Assembly (NCBI GenBank): GCA_001914705.1
Contig: MNDB01000113.1
Span: forward strand, 1 to 10,242
Source: Actinobacteria bacterium 13_2_20CM_68_14
GTDB taxonomy: Bacteria > Actinomycetota > Thermoleophilia > Gaiellales > Gaiellaceae
DNA: 10,242 nucleotides
Reading direction: 5' to 3'
The position numbers and the translations under genes were made by a program. The notes under the pieces are model-generated. The model ran no database searches, was not told where the DNA came from, and was given only the letters and a program-made list of their open reading frames with translations. Shown here piece after piece: positions 1 to 7,036 of this stretch (within the stretch, counting starts at the first letter, position 1; each line of letters starts with the position of its first letter).

Positions 1-1
1 C

Positions 2-1168
2 GCGGCCGAGCTCTACGCCAAGGTGCCGGAGCGCGCAAACCTGGTCGCCCGGATCCCGGGACGCGGCGAGGGGCCGCGGTTGCTGCTGCTCTCACACACG
101 GACACGGTGCTCGCCGACGCGGCCGAGTGGCAGCTCGACCCCTGGTCGGGAGAGCTGCGAGACGGCGAGATCTGGGGGCGCGGTGCGCTCGACATGAAGG
201 GACAGGTTGCGGCGAACGCCGTCGCGATCGCGTCACTCGCCCGCGAAGGGTTCGAGCCGAGTGGCGATCTGATCTTCGCCGCCACCGCCGACGAGGAGGT
301 CGGCGAGGACTTCGGCCTCTCCTGGCTCTGCCGCGAGCATCCCGACGCGGTCGGCGCGGAGTACTGCGTCAACGAAGGCGCCGGCGACCGGATCGACTTC
401 GGCGGCGGCCGCATCTTCTACCTCTGCTCAGCGGCCGAGAAGATGAGCTCGCCCTTCCGGCTGATCGTTCGCGGCCGCAGCGGCCATGCCTCGATGCCGG
501 GCATCGCCGACAACGCCCTCGTCAAGGCGGCAACCCTGATCGTGCGGCTCGCAGAGCTTCGGCCCGAGCCGCGTTTGGAGCCTGAGGTGGCCGCTTTCCT
601 GCACCTGCTCACCGGTCGCGAGGTCGGCGCCGACGAGGCGCTCGACGTGGCACGCGGTGTCCATCCGCTGGCCGCGGAGCTGGTCGAGCCGCTGCTCACG
701 CTGACGGTCTCGCCGACGATCGTCTCCGCCTCGCAGAAGCGCAACGTGATTCCGGCTCTCTGCGACCTGATCTGCGACTGTCGGCTGTTGCCCAGCGAGA
801 CGCAACAGGAAGCGGAGACCCTCCTGCGCGAGACGCTCGGCCGCGGCGACTACGACTTCGAATGGCTCGAGGGCCAAGGAGGCACGCGCTCGCCGCTCGA
901 GACGCCGCTGTGGGAGGCGATCGAGAGCTTCGTGGCTGTAGAGGAGCCGGAGGCGAAGGTCGCGCCCGTCTGCCTCGCAGGCTTCACGGACAGCCACTGG
1001 CTGCGCGAGGCCTTCGGCACGGTCGCGTACGGCTTCTTCCCGATGCGAACGATGGATCCGGAGGTCGCCGCACGGCTGATTCACTCTGCGGACGAGCGGA
1101 TCGCGGTCGAAGACCTCGAGCTCGGCGTCCGGTTCCTACGACACGTCGCCCAACAGATCGGAGGTTGA
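2..1168 (+). CDS. M20-family metallohydrolase (ArgE/DapE-like), 5' end cut by window
   Basis: Zinc-dependent amidohydrolase or peptidase of the M20 family, which includes acetylornithine deacetylase, succinyl-diaminopimelate desuccinylase and carboxypeptidase G2. The frame is open to the left edge, so the start lies outside; a GTG at 23 is in frame but need not be the start. Metal-site motifs occur in the usual order: SHTD (His codon 95-97), GRGALDMKG (Asp 191-193), the ADEEVG Glu pair (293-298) and a late IHSADE (His 1082-1084). A dimerisation-type stretch with SGHASMPG lies near 478-500. The stop is 3 bases before the cupin ATG, and the cupin's GGAGG site lies inside this gene's end, so the two are probably co-transcribed. 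The family is secure from the motifs. The substrate cannot be deduced, and nothing nearby belongs to arginine or lysine synthesis. Confidence 0.9.
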   Translation, partial: AAELYAKVPERANLVARIPGRGEGPRLLLLSHTDTVLADAAEWQLDPWSGELRDGEIWGRGALDMKGQVAANAVAIASLAREGFEPSGDLIFAATADEEVGEDFGLSWLCREHPDAVGAEYCVNEGAGDRIDFGGGRIFYLCSAAEKMSSPFRLIVRGRSGHASMPGIADNALVKAATLIVRLAELRPEPRLEPEVAAFLHLLTGREVGADEALDVARGVHPLAAELVEPLLTLTVSPTIVSASQKRNVIPALCDLICDCRLLPSETQQEAETLLRETLGRGDYDFEWLEGQGGTRSPLETPLWEAIESFVAVEEPEAKVAPVCLAGFTDSHWLREAFGTVAYGFFPMRTMDPEVAARLIHSADERIAVEDLELGVRFLRHVAQQIGG

Positions 1169-1171
1169 AGC

Positions 1172-1702
1172 ATGGTTCCGGAGGCACCGCTCGAGCAGAC
1201 GGAGTTCGGCCGCGTCCCGAAGGGGGAGGGCTGGTTCGTCGTCAACGCCAAGGAGTCGCGCTGGCTCGAGCACGAGAAATTCGGCTCGGGCACGACCTTC
1301 GAGGGCGAGCCCGAGTTCGCGCAGCTGGGCATAAACATCGGCGTCCTCGAGCCCGGCCAGCCCGCGTGCATGTACCACCGCGAGAGCGCACAGGAAGACT
1401 TTCTCGTTCTCTGGGGCGAGTGCCTCCTGCTCGTCGAGGGCGAGGAGCGGCGCCTGAAGGCCTGGGATTTCGTCCACTGCCCCCCGTGGACCGACCACGT
1501 CTTCGTCGGGGCGGGCGACGGGCCTTGCGGGCTCCTCGCGGTCGGGTCTAGGGAACACCAGGACATCGTCTATCCGGTCTCCGAGCTCGCTCAAAAGTAC
1601 GAGGCGGGTGTCGAGAAGGAGACGCCGGATGCAAAGGAGGCCTACGCGCCGTACGGGAGGGCGGACCAGGCTTCATATCGCGGCCAGCTCGACGGGAGCT
1701 AG
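1172..1702 (+). CDS. cupin-domain protein
   Basis: A 176-residue protein with a single cupin fold in the middle. The first cupin motif is seen as MYHRESAQEDFLVLWGE (about residues 67-83) and the second as DFVHCPPWTDHVFVG (about 97-111). The usual HxH pair of motif 1 is reduced to one His followed by a Glu-rich stretch, while motif 2 keeps its His, so metal binding is possible but not certain. Residues after about 125 form a charged tail without clear domain features. The ATG at 1172 is preceded by GGAGG at 1160-1164 with a 7-base spacing. The next gene starts 9 bases after the stop. Cupins range from enzymes to sugar-binding or regulatory proteins, and no specific function can be assigned here. 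Membership of an operon with the M20 hydrolase suggests a small-molecule role, but that is inference. Confidence 0.85.
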   Translation: MVPEAPLEQTEFGRVPKGEGWFVVNAKESRWLEHEKFGSGTTFEGEPEFAQLGINIGVLEPGQPACMYHRESAQEDFLVLWGECLLLVEGEERRLKAWDFVHCPPWTDHVFVGAGDGPCGLLAVGSREHQDIVYPVSELAQKYEAGVEKETPDAKEAYAPYGRADQASYRGQLDGS

Positions 1703-1711
1703 TCTCTTCTC

Positions 1712-2503
1712 ATGCCTGAAGACAAGATCCGGCTCGGCGGCATGGCGCTCGCCAACGGCGTGCTCGTGCACGGGCCGACGGCGTGGGCGTGCGCGATCCG
1801 GACGCCCGAGGGCGAGCTGAAGGTCGAGTCCGCGCCGAAGAGCTTCCGCGCGTCGGAGGTCGAGCAGCCATTCCTGCGCGGGCCGGCCCGCCTGGCCGAG
1901 GTGATGCTGCTGCTGCCGCAGGTCCGCCGCGCGCTCCCCGAGGCGCGCTTGCCGTTCGAGCGGCCACGGGTGCTCGCCACGATGCTCGGCAGCGCGGTCG
2001 CCGCACGCCTGGTCAAGACGTCGCGGCTGAGGCCGCTCGCGCAGGAGCTTCTCGCCGGGGGCTTGTCGCTTGCGCCTGCCGCCTTGGCGGTGCGCGGCTC
2101 GGAGGTCGCCGCCTACCACGGCGCCGAGCACATCTCGATCGGCAGCTACGAGCACGGGGAAACCCGGGCGAAGGAGCACGAGCGTTGCGGTTCTCACATT
2201 GTCGGTCCGCTGCTGATCAGTTCCGCGATCGGCGGCGCACTCGCCGCGCGTGCGCCCGAGCGACTGCGCGGGCCCGCCCGAGCAGCGGCGCAGCTCGGCG
2301 CAGTCGGTGTCGCCACGGAGCTGTTCAGCTGGATGGTCCGGAACCCGGACCGCGCGCTCTCCCGGGCGCTCGCGAAGCCGGGTCACGAGCTGCAGCACCG
2401 GCTTGCGACCGAGGATCCAACTCCCGAGCAGCTCGAGGTCGCCGAGGCCGCGCTCGCCGCCTGCCTGAAGCTGGAACATGGAGCTGCGCGAGCGAGCTCC
2501 TAA
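1712..2503 (+). CDS. DUF1385 (YqhQ-like) protein
   Basis: A 263-residue protein recognised as DUF1385. It has the N-terminal signature GGMALANGVLVHGP followed by an AIRTPEGEL strand, the central YHGAEHISIGSYEHGE motif, the RCGSHIVGP segment and the C-terminal KPGHELQHRLATEDPTPEQLEVAE stretch. Family members carry hydrophobic helices and are predicted to be membrane-associated. Here three moderately hydrophobic segments lie at about residues 110-130, 165-185 and 195-212, so association is plausible but weaker than usual. The His/Glu/Cys-rich central motif has led to suggestions of a metal-dependent enzyme, but the biochemical function of the family is unknown to me. ATG 1712 has a distant GGGAG (1694-1698, 13 bases away), so translation may partly depend on coupling to the cupin gene. 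The 3' end overlaps the next gene by 26 bases. Confidence 0.85.
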   Translation: MPEDKIRLGGMALANGVLVHGPTAWACAIRTPEGELKVESAPKSFRASEVEQPFLRGPARLAEVMLLLPQVRRALPEARLPFERPRVLATMLGSAVAARLVKTSRLRPLAQELLAGGLSLAPAALAVRGSEVAAYHGAEHISIGSYEHGETRAKEHERCGSHIVGPLLISSAIGGALAARAPERLRGPARAAAQLGAVGVATELFSWMVRNPDRALSRALAKPGHELQHRLATEDPTPEQLEVAEAALAACLKLEHGAARASS

Positions 2504-3566
2504 AAAGCGGCTGCCGCCGGAGATCTTCGAGCTCCCCGTCGAGAAGATGCGGGAGGGTTACTACACCGACGCGTACTTCAACCACGCGCGGGCGACGCTG
2601 CTCGAGGACGGCCGCAGGCCACGTGTCGTCATGCAGGTCTTCCAGAAGCACGCTGCGTACCTCGGGGGGATGGACGAGGCGATCGCGATTCTCAAGCTCT
2701 GCTCGGAGGACTGGGACGAGCTGACCGTCCACGCCCTCTACGACGGCGATCGCGTCGAGCCCTACGAGTCGGTGATGACGATCGAGGGCGACTACACATC
2801 CTTTGCGCCTCTGGAGACGCTCTACCTCGGCGTGCTCGCGCGCCGGACGCTGATCACGACGAACGTTGTGCGCGTCCTCGAGGCGGCGAACCGCAAGCCG
2901 ATCATCTTCATGCCCGCGCGTCACGATCACCATCGCGTGCAGACCGGCGACGGCTATGCGGCGCACGTCGCCGGGCAGGTGGTCGGGGCGCCGATCGGCG
3001 TCACCTCCGACGCCCAGGCGTCGTGGTGGGGAGGCCGGGGCGTCGGCACGGTGCCGCATGCGCTGATCTCAGCCTACGGCGGCAACACCGTGCTCGCGGC
3101 GACGAAGTTTGCCGAATGGGCTCCCGAGGACCTGAACGTGACTGTGCTCGTCGACTTCCAGAACGACTCGGTCTCGACCGCGCTCGAGGTGGCCCGTGCG
3201 CTCGGGCCGAGGCTTTGGGGCGTGCGGCTCGACACCTCCGAGTCGCTCGTCGACCGCTCACTCTGGAATGAGCTGGGCGACTTCAAGCCCATCGGCGTCA
3301 ACGAGCGGCTCGTCCGCAAGGTGCGCGAGGCTCTCGACCGCGACGGATTCGAGCGGATCAAGATCGTCGTCTCCGGGGGCTTCACCGTCGAGAAGATCCG
3401 CGAGTTCGAGGAGCGAGGCGTTCCCGTCGACTCCTACGGCGTCGGCTCCTCGCTGATCCGCGGCTCGAACGACTTCACCGCCGACGTCGTGCTGACCGAC
3501 GGCCGCCCATCCGCGAAAGCGGGCCGCGGTTTTCGGCCGAACTCAAGGCTCGAGCTCGTCGAGTGA
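2478..3566 (+). CDS. pncB: nicotinate phosphoribosyltransferase
   Basis: Converts nicotinate and PRPP to nicotinate mononucleotide, the committed step of Preiss-Handler NAD salvage, in the cytosol. The 362 residues match the short, archaeal-like form rather than the longer E. coli or human forms. Visible motifs are YYTDAYF (28-34), the substrate-site tract ARHDHH (147-152), GTVPHALI (190-197), GVRLDTSE (248-255, the phosphoribosyl region), VVSGGF (297-302) and YGVGSSL (320-326, phosphate loop). ATG 2478 is chosen because it keeps the conserved N-terminal EIFELPVEKMREGYYTD. Its ribosome binding site is weak and it overlaps DUF1385 by 26 bases, so translational coupling is likely. A nicotinamidase-like hydrolase follows after a 160-base leader and could make its substrate. 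Quinolinate phosphoribosyltransferase shares the fold but lacks the YxTDxY start motif. The symbol is by function. Confidence 0.88.
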   Translation: MELRERAPKKRLPPEIFELPVEKMREGYYTDAYFNHARATLLEDGRRPRVVMQVFQKHAAYLGGMDEAIAILKLCSEDWDELTVHALYDGDRVEPYESVMTIEGDYTSFAPLETLYLGVLARRTLITTNVVRVLEAANRKPIIFMPARHDHHRVQTGDGYAAHVAGQVVGAPIGVTSDAQASWWGGRGVGTVPHALISAYGGNTVLAATKFAEWAPEDLNVTVLVDFQNDSVSTALEVARALGPRLWGVRLDTSESLVDRSLWNELGDFKPIGVNERLVRKVREALDRDGFERIKIVVSGGFTVEKIREFEERGVPVDSYGVGSSLIRGSNDFTADVVLTDGRPSAKAGRGFRPNSRLELVE

Positions 3567-3630
3567 GGCGTCACACAATCGTCACGCTCGCGTCGCCCAC
3601 GCGCGCGGTTTTCGCGCTTAACGTTCCGGT

Positions 3631-3657
3631 AGGGGGCCTTTGCGCCCCCCGGGGGGC
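3631..3657 (+). terminator. G/C-run hairpin after pncB, possible terminator or leader element
   Basis: GGGGGC at 3632-3637 pairs with GCCCCC at 3644-3649, leaving a 6-base loop. This is immediately followed by a run of six G at 3651-3656, so that CCCCCCGGGGGG (3645-3656) is also a palindrome. No T-tract follows, so this is not a textbook intrinsic terminator. It could end the upstream operon, or it could be the first stem of the leader of the next gene. Seen in sequence; the role is inference. Confidence 0.4.
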
Positions 3658-3722
3658 TGGACCTGGGGCGAGTGGCCAAGCCGAATCTGTTCGCTGTTCA
3701 TGGTGATTGCGAAACTTCGGAG
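3655..3722 (+). promoter_or_regulatory. candidate switching leader with ribosome-site sequestering hairpin
   Basis: Two competing folds can be drawn. In one, CCGAA (3681-3685) pairs with TTCGG (3716-3720) and TTCGC (3690-3694) pairs with GCGAA (3709-3713), forming an interrupted hairpin that buries two bases of the GGAG ribosome binding site (3719-3722). In the other, GGCTGG (3655-3660) pairs with CCAAGCC (3676-3682, one bulged A), using C3681 and C3682 and so excluding the first fold. This resembles a riboswitch or translational attenuator ahead of a likely NAD-salvage gene, but it matches no aptamer class I recognise. The stems are visible; the regulation is inference. Confidence 0.35.
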
Positions 3723-3727
3723 CTCGC

Positions 3728-4765
3728 ATGCGTGAGCTTCCGCTTCCGGCGCACTTCGACCCGGATCGCGTTGGCGAGGTCTGGCGGGTTCCGTACGAGG
3801 ACCGGGCCCGCGAGGCCTCCGCGTGGGCGGACGAGCACAGCCTCGGCCGCGCCGCCGACGACTCCTTTCGCCTCTGCGTCCTCGCCGTCGACATTCAGAA
3901 CACGTTCTGCATCCCGGACTTCGAGCTCTTCGTCGCGGGACGCTCCGGGACGGGCGCGGTTGACGACAACCGCCGTCTGTGCGAGTTCCTCTATCGCAAC
4001 CTTGGCGAGATCACGCAGATCTTTCCGAGCCTCGACACCCACCATGCGATGCAGGTTTTCCACGCGATCTGGCTGGTCGACGAGCGCGGCGATCACCCGG
4101 CTCCCTACACGCTCGTCTCGGCCGAGGACGTCGCGACGGGCCGCTGGCGGCTGAACAGCGCGGTCGCCGAGGCGCTCGGGATCGACATCGACTACGCCGA
4201 GCGACACCTCGCCTATTACACGCGGCGGTTGGCCGAGGGCGGAAAATACGACCTGACCATCTGGCCGTACCACGCGATGCTGGGCGGCATCGGTCATGCG
4301 CTCGTCTCGGCAGTCGAGGAGGCGATCTTCTTCCACGGCCTAGCTCGGTACAGCAACCCCGAGTTCCAGGTCAAGGGCGACCAGCCACTCACCGAGCATT
4401 ACTCGATGCTCGGGCCTGAGGTGACCGAGGGACCGGACGGCGATCGCCTCGGCGGCAAGAACACTGAGCTGATCGAAAAGCTGCTCACTTTCGATGCCGT
4501 CGTGGTGGCCGGGCAGGCCAAGAGTCACTGCCTGGCCTGGACGATCGATGACTTGCTGGACGACGAGGACGTCCAGGAGCGGCTCGCCGAGCGGACGTAC
4601 CTGCTCGAGGACTGCACGTCTCCGGTCGTCGTACCGGGTGTCGTCGACTACACAGATGAAGCGGATGCCGCGTTCGAGCGTTACGCGGCCGCCGGCATGC
4701 ACGTCGTTCGCTCGACCGAGCCAATCACCAGCTGGCCGGGCCTGGCGATGCGCGCCTCTTCCTAG
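3728..4765 (+). CDS. large nicotinamidase/isochorismatase-family cysteine hydrolase
   Basis: 345 residues of the isochorismatase-like hydrolase fold, the family of nicotinamidase. The Asp-Lys-Cys catalytic triad is visible: D55 in AVDIQNTF, K216 in FQVKGDQ and C268 in VVVAGQAKSHC. Metal-site counterparts of PncA are D103 and H105 in SLDTHH, H112, and H182 in IWPYH, resembling the WPxH motif of nicotinamidases. The residue after that His is Ala rather than the Cys seen in many PncA proteins. It is much longer than the roughly 190-210 residues of typical nicotinamidases: it has an N-terminal extension of about 45 residues and an insertion at about 115-178. ATG 3728 (GGAG at 3719-3722, 5-base gap) is preferred to an upstream TTG at 3707. 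It follows pncB, so nicotinamide-to-nicotinate conversion is the best guess. Another amide or isochorismatase-type substrate is possible. Confidence 0.8.
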   Translation: MRELPLPAHFDPDRVGEVWRVPYEDRAREASAWADEHSLGRAADDSFRLCVLAVDIQNTFCIPDFELFVAGRSGTGAVDDNRRLCEFLYRNLGEITQIFPSLDTHHAMQVFHAIWLVDERGDHPAPYTLVSAEDVATGRWRLNSAVAEALGIDIDYAERHLAYYTRRLAEGGKYDLTIWPYHAMLGGIGHALVSAVEEAIFFHGLARYSNPEFQVKGDQPLTEHYSMLGPEVTEGPDGDRLGGKNTELIEKLLTFDAVVVAGQAKSHCLAWTIDDLLDDEDVQERLAERTYLLEDCTSPVVVPGVVDYTDEADAAFERYAAAGMHVVRSTEPITSWPGLAMRASS

Positions 4766-4807
4766 GCGTTAACCATTGACGAATCACCGCGCTGCACCGA
4801 TAACGAG

Positions 4808-6340
4808 ATGGGGATGCACTGGCTGATCACTTTCCGGGACGGCGCCTCCGACTGGCTGCCGCTCCTGCTCGCATTGCTGCTGATCGTGATGGTCTACGTC
4901 CTCTGGCGGACCCTGCAGGTGATGCCGCGGGTGACCGCCGCGAAGGTGGTCACGTCGAACACCAAGGTCACCTGGGCCGATGTCGCGGGGCTGGAAGAGG
5001 CCAAGCAAGAGCTCAACGAGGTAGTCGATTTCCTGCGCGATCCGCGCCGGTTCGAGCGGCTCGGCGCTCGCGTTCCGAAGGGGATCCTCCTCCACGGGCC
5101 ACCGGGCACGGGCAAGACGCTGCTCGCGAAGGCGATCGCGGGCGAGGCGGGAGCGAGCTTCTACATGCAGAGCGCTTCGGCCTTCATCGAGATGTTCGCC
5201 GGGCTCGGCGCCGCGCGAATCCGAAAGCTGTTCGAAGAGGCGCGCCGCAACGCGCCGGCGATCGTCTTCATCGACGAACTCGACGCCGTCGGCGCCTCGC
5301 GCACCGGCCACGGCTTCAACCGCGAGCAGGACCAGACGCTGAACCAGCTGCTCGTCGAGCTCGACGGCTTCGAGGAACGCGACCAGGTCGTCGTCATGGG
5401 CGCCTCGAACCGGCTACAGGACCTCGACTCGGCTCTGCTTCGGCCCGGCCGCTTCGACCGCCAGGTGCTGATCGACGCCCCGGATCTTGTCGGGCGCGAG
5501 GAGATCCTTGCGGTCCACACCCGAGGCAAGCCACTCGCAGCCGATGTCGACGTGAAGCTGATCGCCCGCCAGACCTCCGGACTGACCGGCGCCGAGCTCG
5601 AGAACATCGCCAACGAGGCCGCGATCTTCGCCGGCCGCGAGAAGCAGCAATTCGTTCACCAAGAGCACTTCGAAGCTGCCATGGAGCGAGTCGTCGCCGG
5701 GCTGCAGAAGCGCCGGGTCGTCACCGAGAAGGAGAAGCGAATCCTCGCCTACCACGAGGGCGGGCACGCCCTGATGTCCCACCTCGTCGGCGATCTGATC
5801 CCGGTTCAGAAGGTGACGATCATCTCTCGCGGGCACGCGCTCGGCTACACCCTGAACCTGCCGAGCGAGGAGCGCTACCTGCACACGACCGAGGAGTTCC
5901 AGGATCTGCTGAAGATCTACCTTGCCGGCCGCGCCGCGGAGCAGGTTGTCTTCGGACGCGTCACCAACGGCGCCGCCAACGATCTCGAGAAGGTGACTGC
6001 GCTCGCCCGGGCGATGGTCTTCGAGTACGGGATGTCGACGGTCGTCTCTTCGCGGACGATGCGGGCCGACAACTACGCGCTGTCCGAAGAGACGAAGAGG
6101 GTGCGAGACCAGCAACAGGCGCAATTGACCGACGCGGCCTACGAGGACGCCCAGCGGCTGCTGCGCAAGCATCGCCCGGCGCTCGACCGCGTCGCCAACG
6201 CCCTGCTCGAGAAAGAGACGCTCGACCGCGACGAGCTGGACGCGCTGCTCTCCGACGTCGAGCCGGATTCACGCTCGAGCGAGACGGTCGGCACTGTCCG
6301 GGTGGTGCCATTGCCTGCGGACTCGCGGGCTGCTGACTAG
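4808..6340 (+). CDS. short FtsH-like AAA+ zinc metalloprotease with one membrane segment
   Basis: Membrane-anchored ATP-dependent protease of the FtsH family, 510 residues against roughly 600-650 for standard FtsH. Domains in order: a hydrophobic helix at about 16-33; AAA+ with Walker A GPPGTGKT (97-104), Walker B IVFIDELD (152-159) and the second region of homology with LLRPGRFDR (210-218, arginine fingers R212 and R215); then M41 peptidase with HEGGH (316-320) and the distal zinc ligand D392 in NGAANDLEK. All catalytic residues are present, so it should be active. Missing are the periplasmic domain and second membrane helix of FtsH. The pore loop reads MFAGLGA (129-135) where FtsH has MFVGVGA. 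ATG 4808 has little Shine-Dalgarno signal; ATG 4814 is an alternative. It begins 42 bases after the hydrolase in the same frame. It may be an accessory FtsH paralogue; the rest of the genome would decide. Confidence 0.9.
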   Translation: MGMHWLITFRDGASDWLPLLLALLLIVMVYVLWRTLQVMPRVTAAKVVTSNTKVTWADVAGLEEAKQELNEVVDFLRDPRRFERLGARVPKGILLHGPPGTGKTLLAKAIAGEAGASFYMQSASAFIEMFAGLGAARIRKLFEEARRNAPAIVFIDELDAVGASRTGHGFNREQDQTLNQLLVELDGFEERDQVVVMGASNRLQDLDSALLRPGRFDRQVLIDAPDLVGREEILAVHTRGKPLAADVDVKLIARQTSGLTGAELENIANEAAIFAGREKQQFVHQEHFEAAMERVVAGLQKRRVVTEKEKRILAYHEGGHALMSHLVGDLIPVQKVTIISRGHALGYTLNLPSEERYLHTTEEFQDLLKIYLAGRAAEQVVFGRVTNGAANDLEKVTALARAMVFEYGMSTVVSSRTMRADNYALSEETKRVRDQQQAQLTDAAYEDAQRLLRKHRPALDRVANALLEKETLDRDELDALLSDVEPDSRSSETVGTVRVVPLPADSRAAD

Positions 6341-6360
6341 CCGCGTGTAGCATCGCCCGC

Positions 6361-6765
6361 GTGCAAGCTCGCGGGATCCATCACCTCGGCGTTGCGGTCG
6401 AAGACCTCGACGAGGCGGTGACGACGTACGAGCGGATCTTCGGCGCTCGGCTCGAGCATCGGGAGACGGTTCTCGACCAGGGTGTCGAAGCCGCGTCCCT
6501 GAAGGTCGGCGACGGCCGCGTCGAGCTGCTGGCGTCGCTCGGCGAGGAGACGCCGGTGGGTAAGTTCCTGACCGAGCGTGGACCGGGGATGCACCACGTC
6601 GCCTACGAGGTCGCCGACGTCCGGGCCGCGATCGGCGAGCTCGCGGAGCAGGGCGTCGAGCTCGTCGACGAGGAGCCGCGGCAGGGCCTGTTCGGGCTCG
6701 AGGTCGCGTTCCTGCATCCAAACGCGGTCAACGGTGTCCTCTCGGAGCTGGTACATGATGGCTAG
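6361..6765 (+). CDS. mce: methylmalonyl-CoA epimerase (VOC family)
   Basis: Interconverts (R)- and (S)-methylmalonyl-CoA, linking propionyl-CoA carboxylation or branched-chain and odd-chain degradation to methylmalonyl-CoA mutase. The 134 residues form two glyoxalase-like (VOC) modules. The first opens with IHHLGVAVEDLDEA (metal His at H7/H8) and carries VELLASL with E55; the second has GMHHVAYEV (H78/H79) and ends with the family-typical FLHP...GVLSELV (Glu about 129). Length and ending agree with bacterial epimerases. The start is GTG 6361, the only start that retains the first metal His; its ribosome binding site is poor. It lies 20 bases after the protease and overlaps the next small gene by 11 bases. 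Neither the mutase nor the carboxylase is in the window. A generic glyoxalase/dioxygenase relative is the alternative, but the ending favours the epimerase. Confidence 0.85.
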   Translation: MQARGIHHLGVAVEDLDEAVTTYERIFGARLEHRETVLDQGVEAASLKVGDGRVELLASLGEETPVGKFLTERGPGMHHVAYEVADVRAAIGELAEQGVELVDEEPRQGLFGLEVAFLHPNAVNGVLSELVHDG

Positions 6766-6991
6766 CGACGAACGGGTCGTGGTCGAGATCGCCTTCGACG
6801 GCGGCCAGATCATGGGCGCCCGTCTGACGAGCACATCCGCCGACGAGCTCGAGCAGGCCCTCGCGGCCCGCACGGATGGCGCGCTGACCCTCGATGCAGA
6901 CGATGGGCGCTACACGATCCCGCTCGGGCGGGTCGTCTACGTAAAGCGGTTCGCCCGCGAGGCCAGACTCGGCTTCTCGAGCGGTTCGTAG
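6755..6991 (+). CDS. small conserved-looking protein, unknown function
   Basis: A 78-residue soluble protein that I do not assign with confidence. It starts with a beta-type stretch VVVEIAFDGGQIMGARL, then a helix with DELEQALAA (about 29-37), then LTLDADDGRYTIPLGRVVYVKRF, which reads as two strands ending in a conserved-looking VVYV. The beta-alpha-beta-beta order and size recall small actinobacterial DUF3107-type proteins, but the resemblance is loose. Two ATG codons stand in tandem (6755 and 6758). GGAG at 6744-6747 lies 7 bases before the first, so 6755 is taken. The start overlaps the epimerase end by 11 bases, so translation is probably coupled. The tandem start, good ribosome site and codon bias like its neighbours argue that it is real. 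Confidence 0.7.
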   Translation: MMASDERVVVEIAFDGGQIMGARLTSTSADELEQALAARTDGALTLDADDGRYTIPLGRVVYVKRFAREARLGFSSGS

Positions 6992-7036
6992 CCTCAAGGG
7001 GTTACGGGAGCGGCGCCGCAGGGCATCTCAGGCTCG

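Noticed and set aside
428..1084. Long minus-strand open frame opposite the M20 gene
   Set aside because: It is a GC-rich antisense shadow: the plus-strand gene carries ordered M20 motifs, while this translation is Arg/Leu-rich with no recognisable domain. The same holds for the long frames opposite the DUF1385, pncB, protease and YchF-like genes.
3707..3727. TTG start for the nicotinamidase-like hydrolase
   Set aside because: It has no ribosome site, and the GGAG at 3719-3722 would be inside the coding region; ATG 3728 is well placed 5 bases after that site.
3661..3727. tRNA-like stretch (GGGGCGAGTGGCCAAG) in the pncB downstream gap
   Set aside because: It has a D-arm-like look, but no anticodon arm, no TTCGA-type T loop and no acceptor stem can be drawn.
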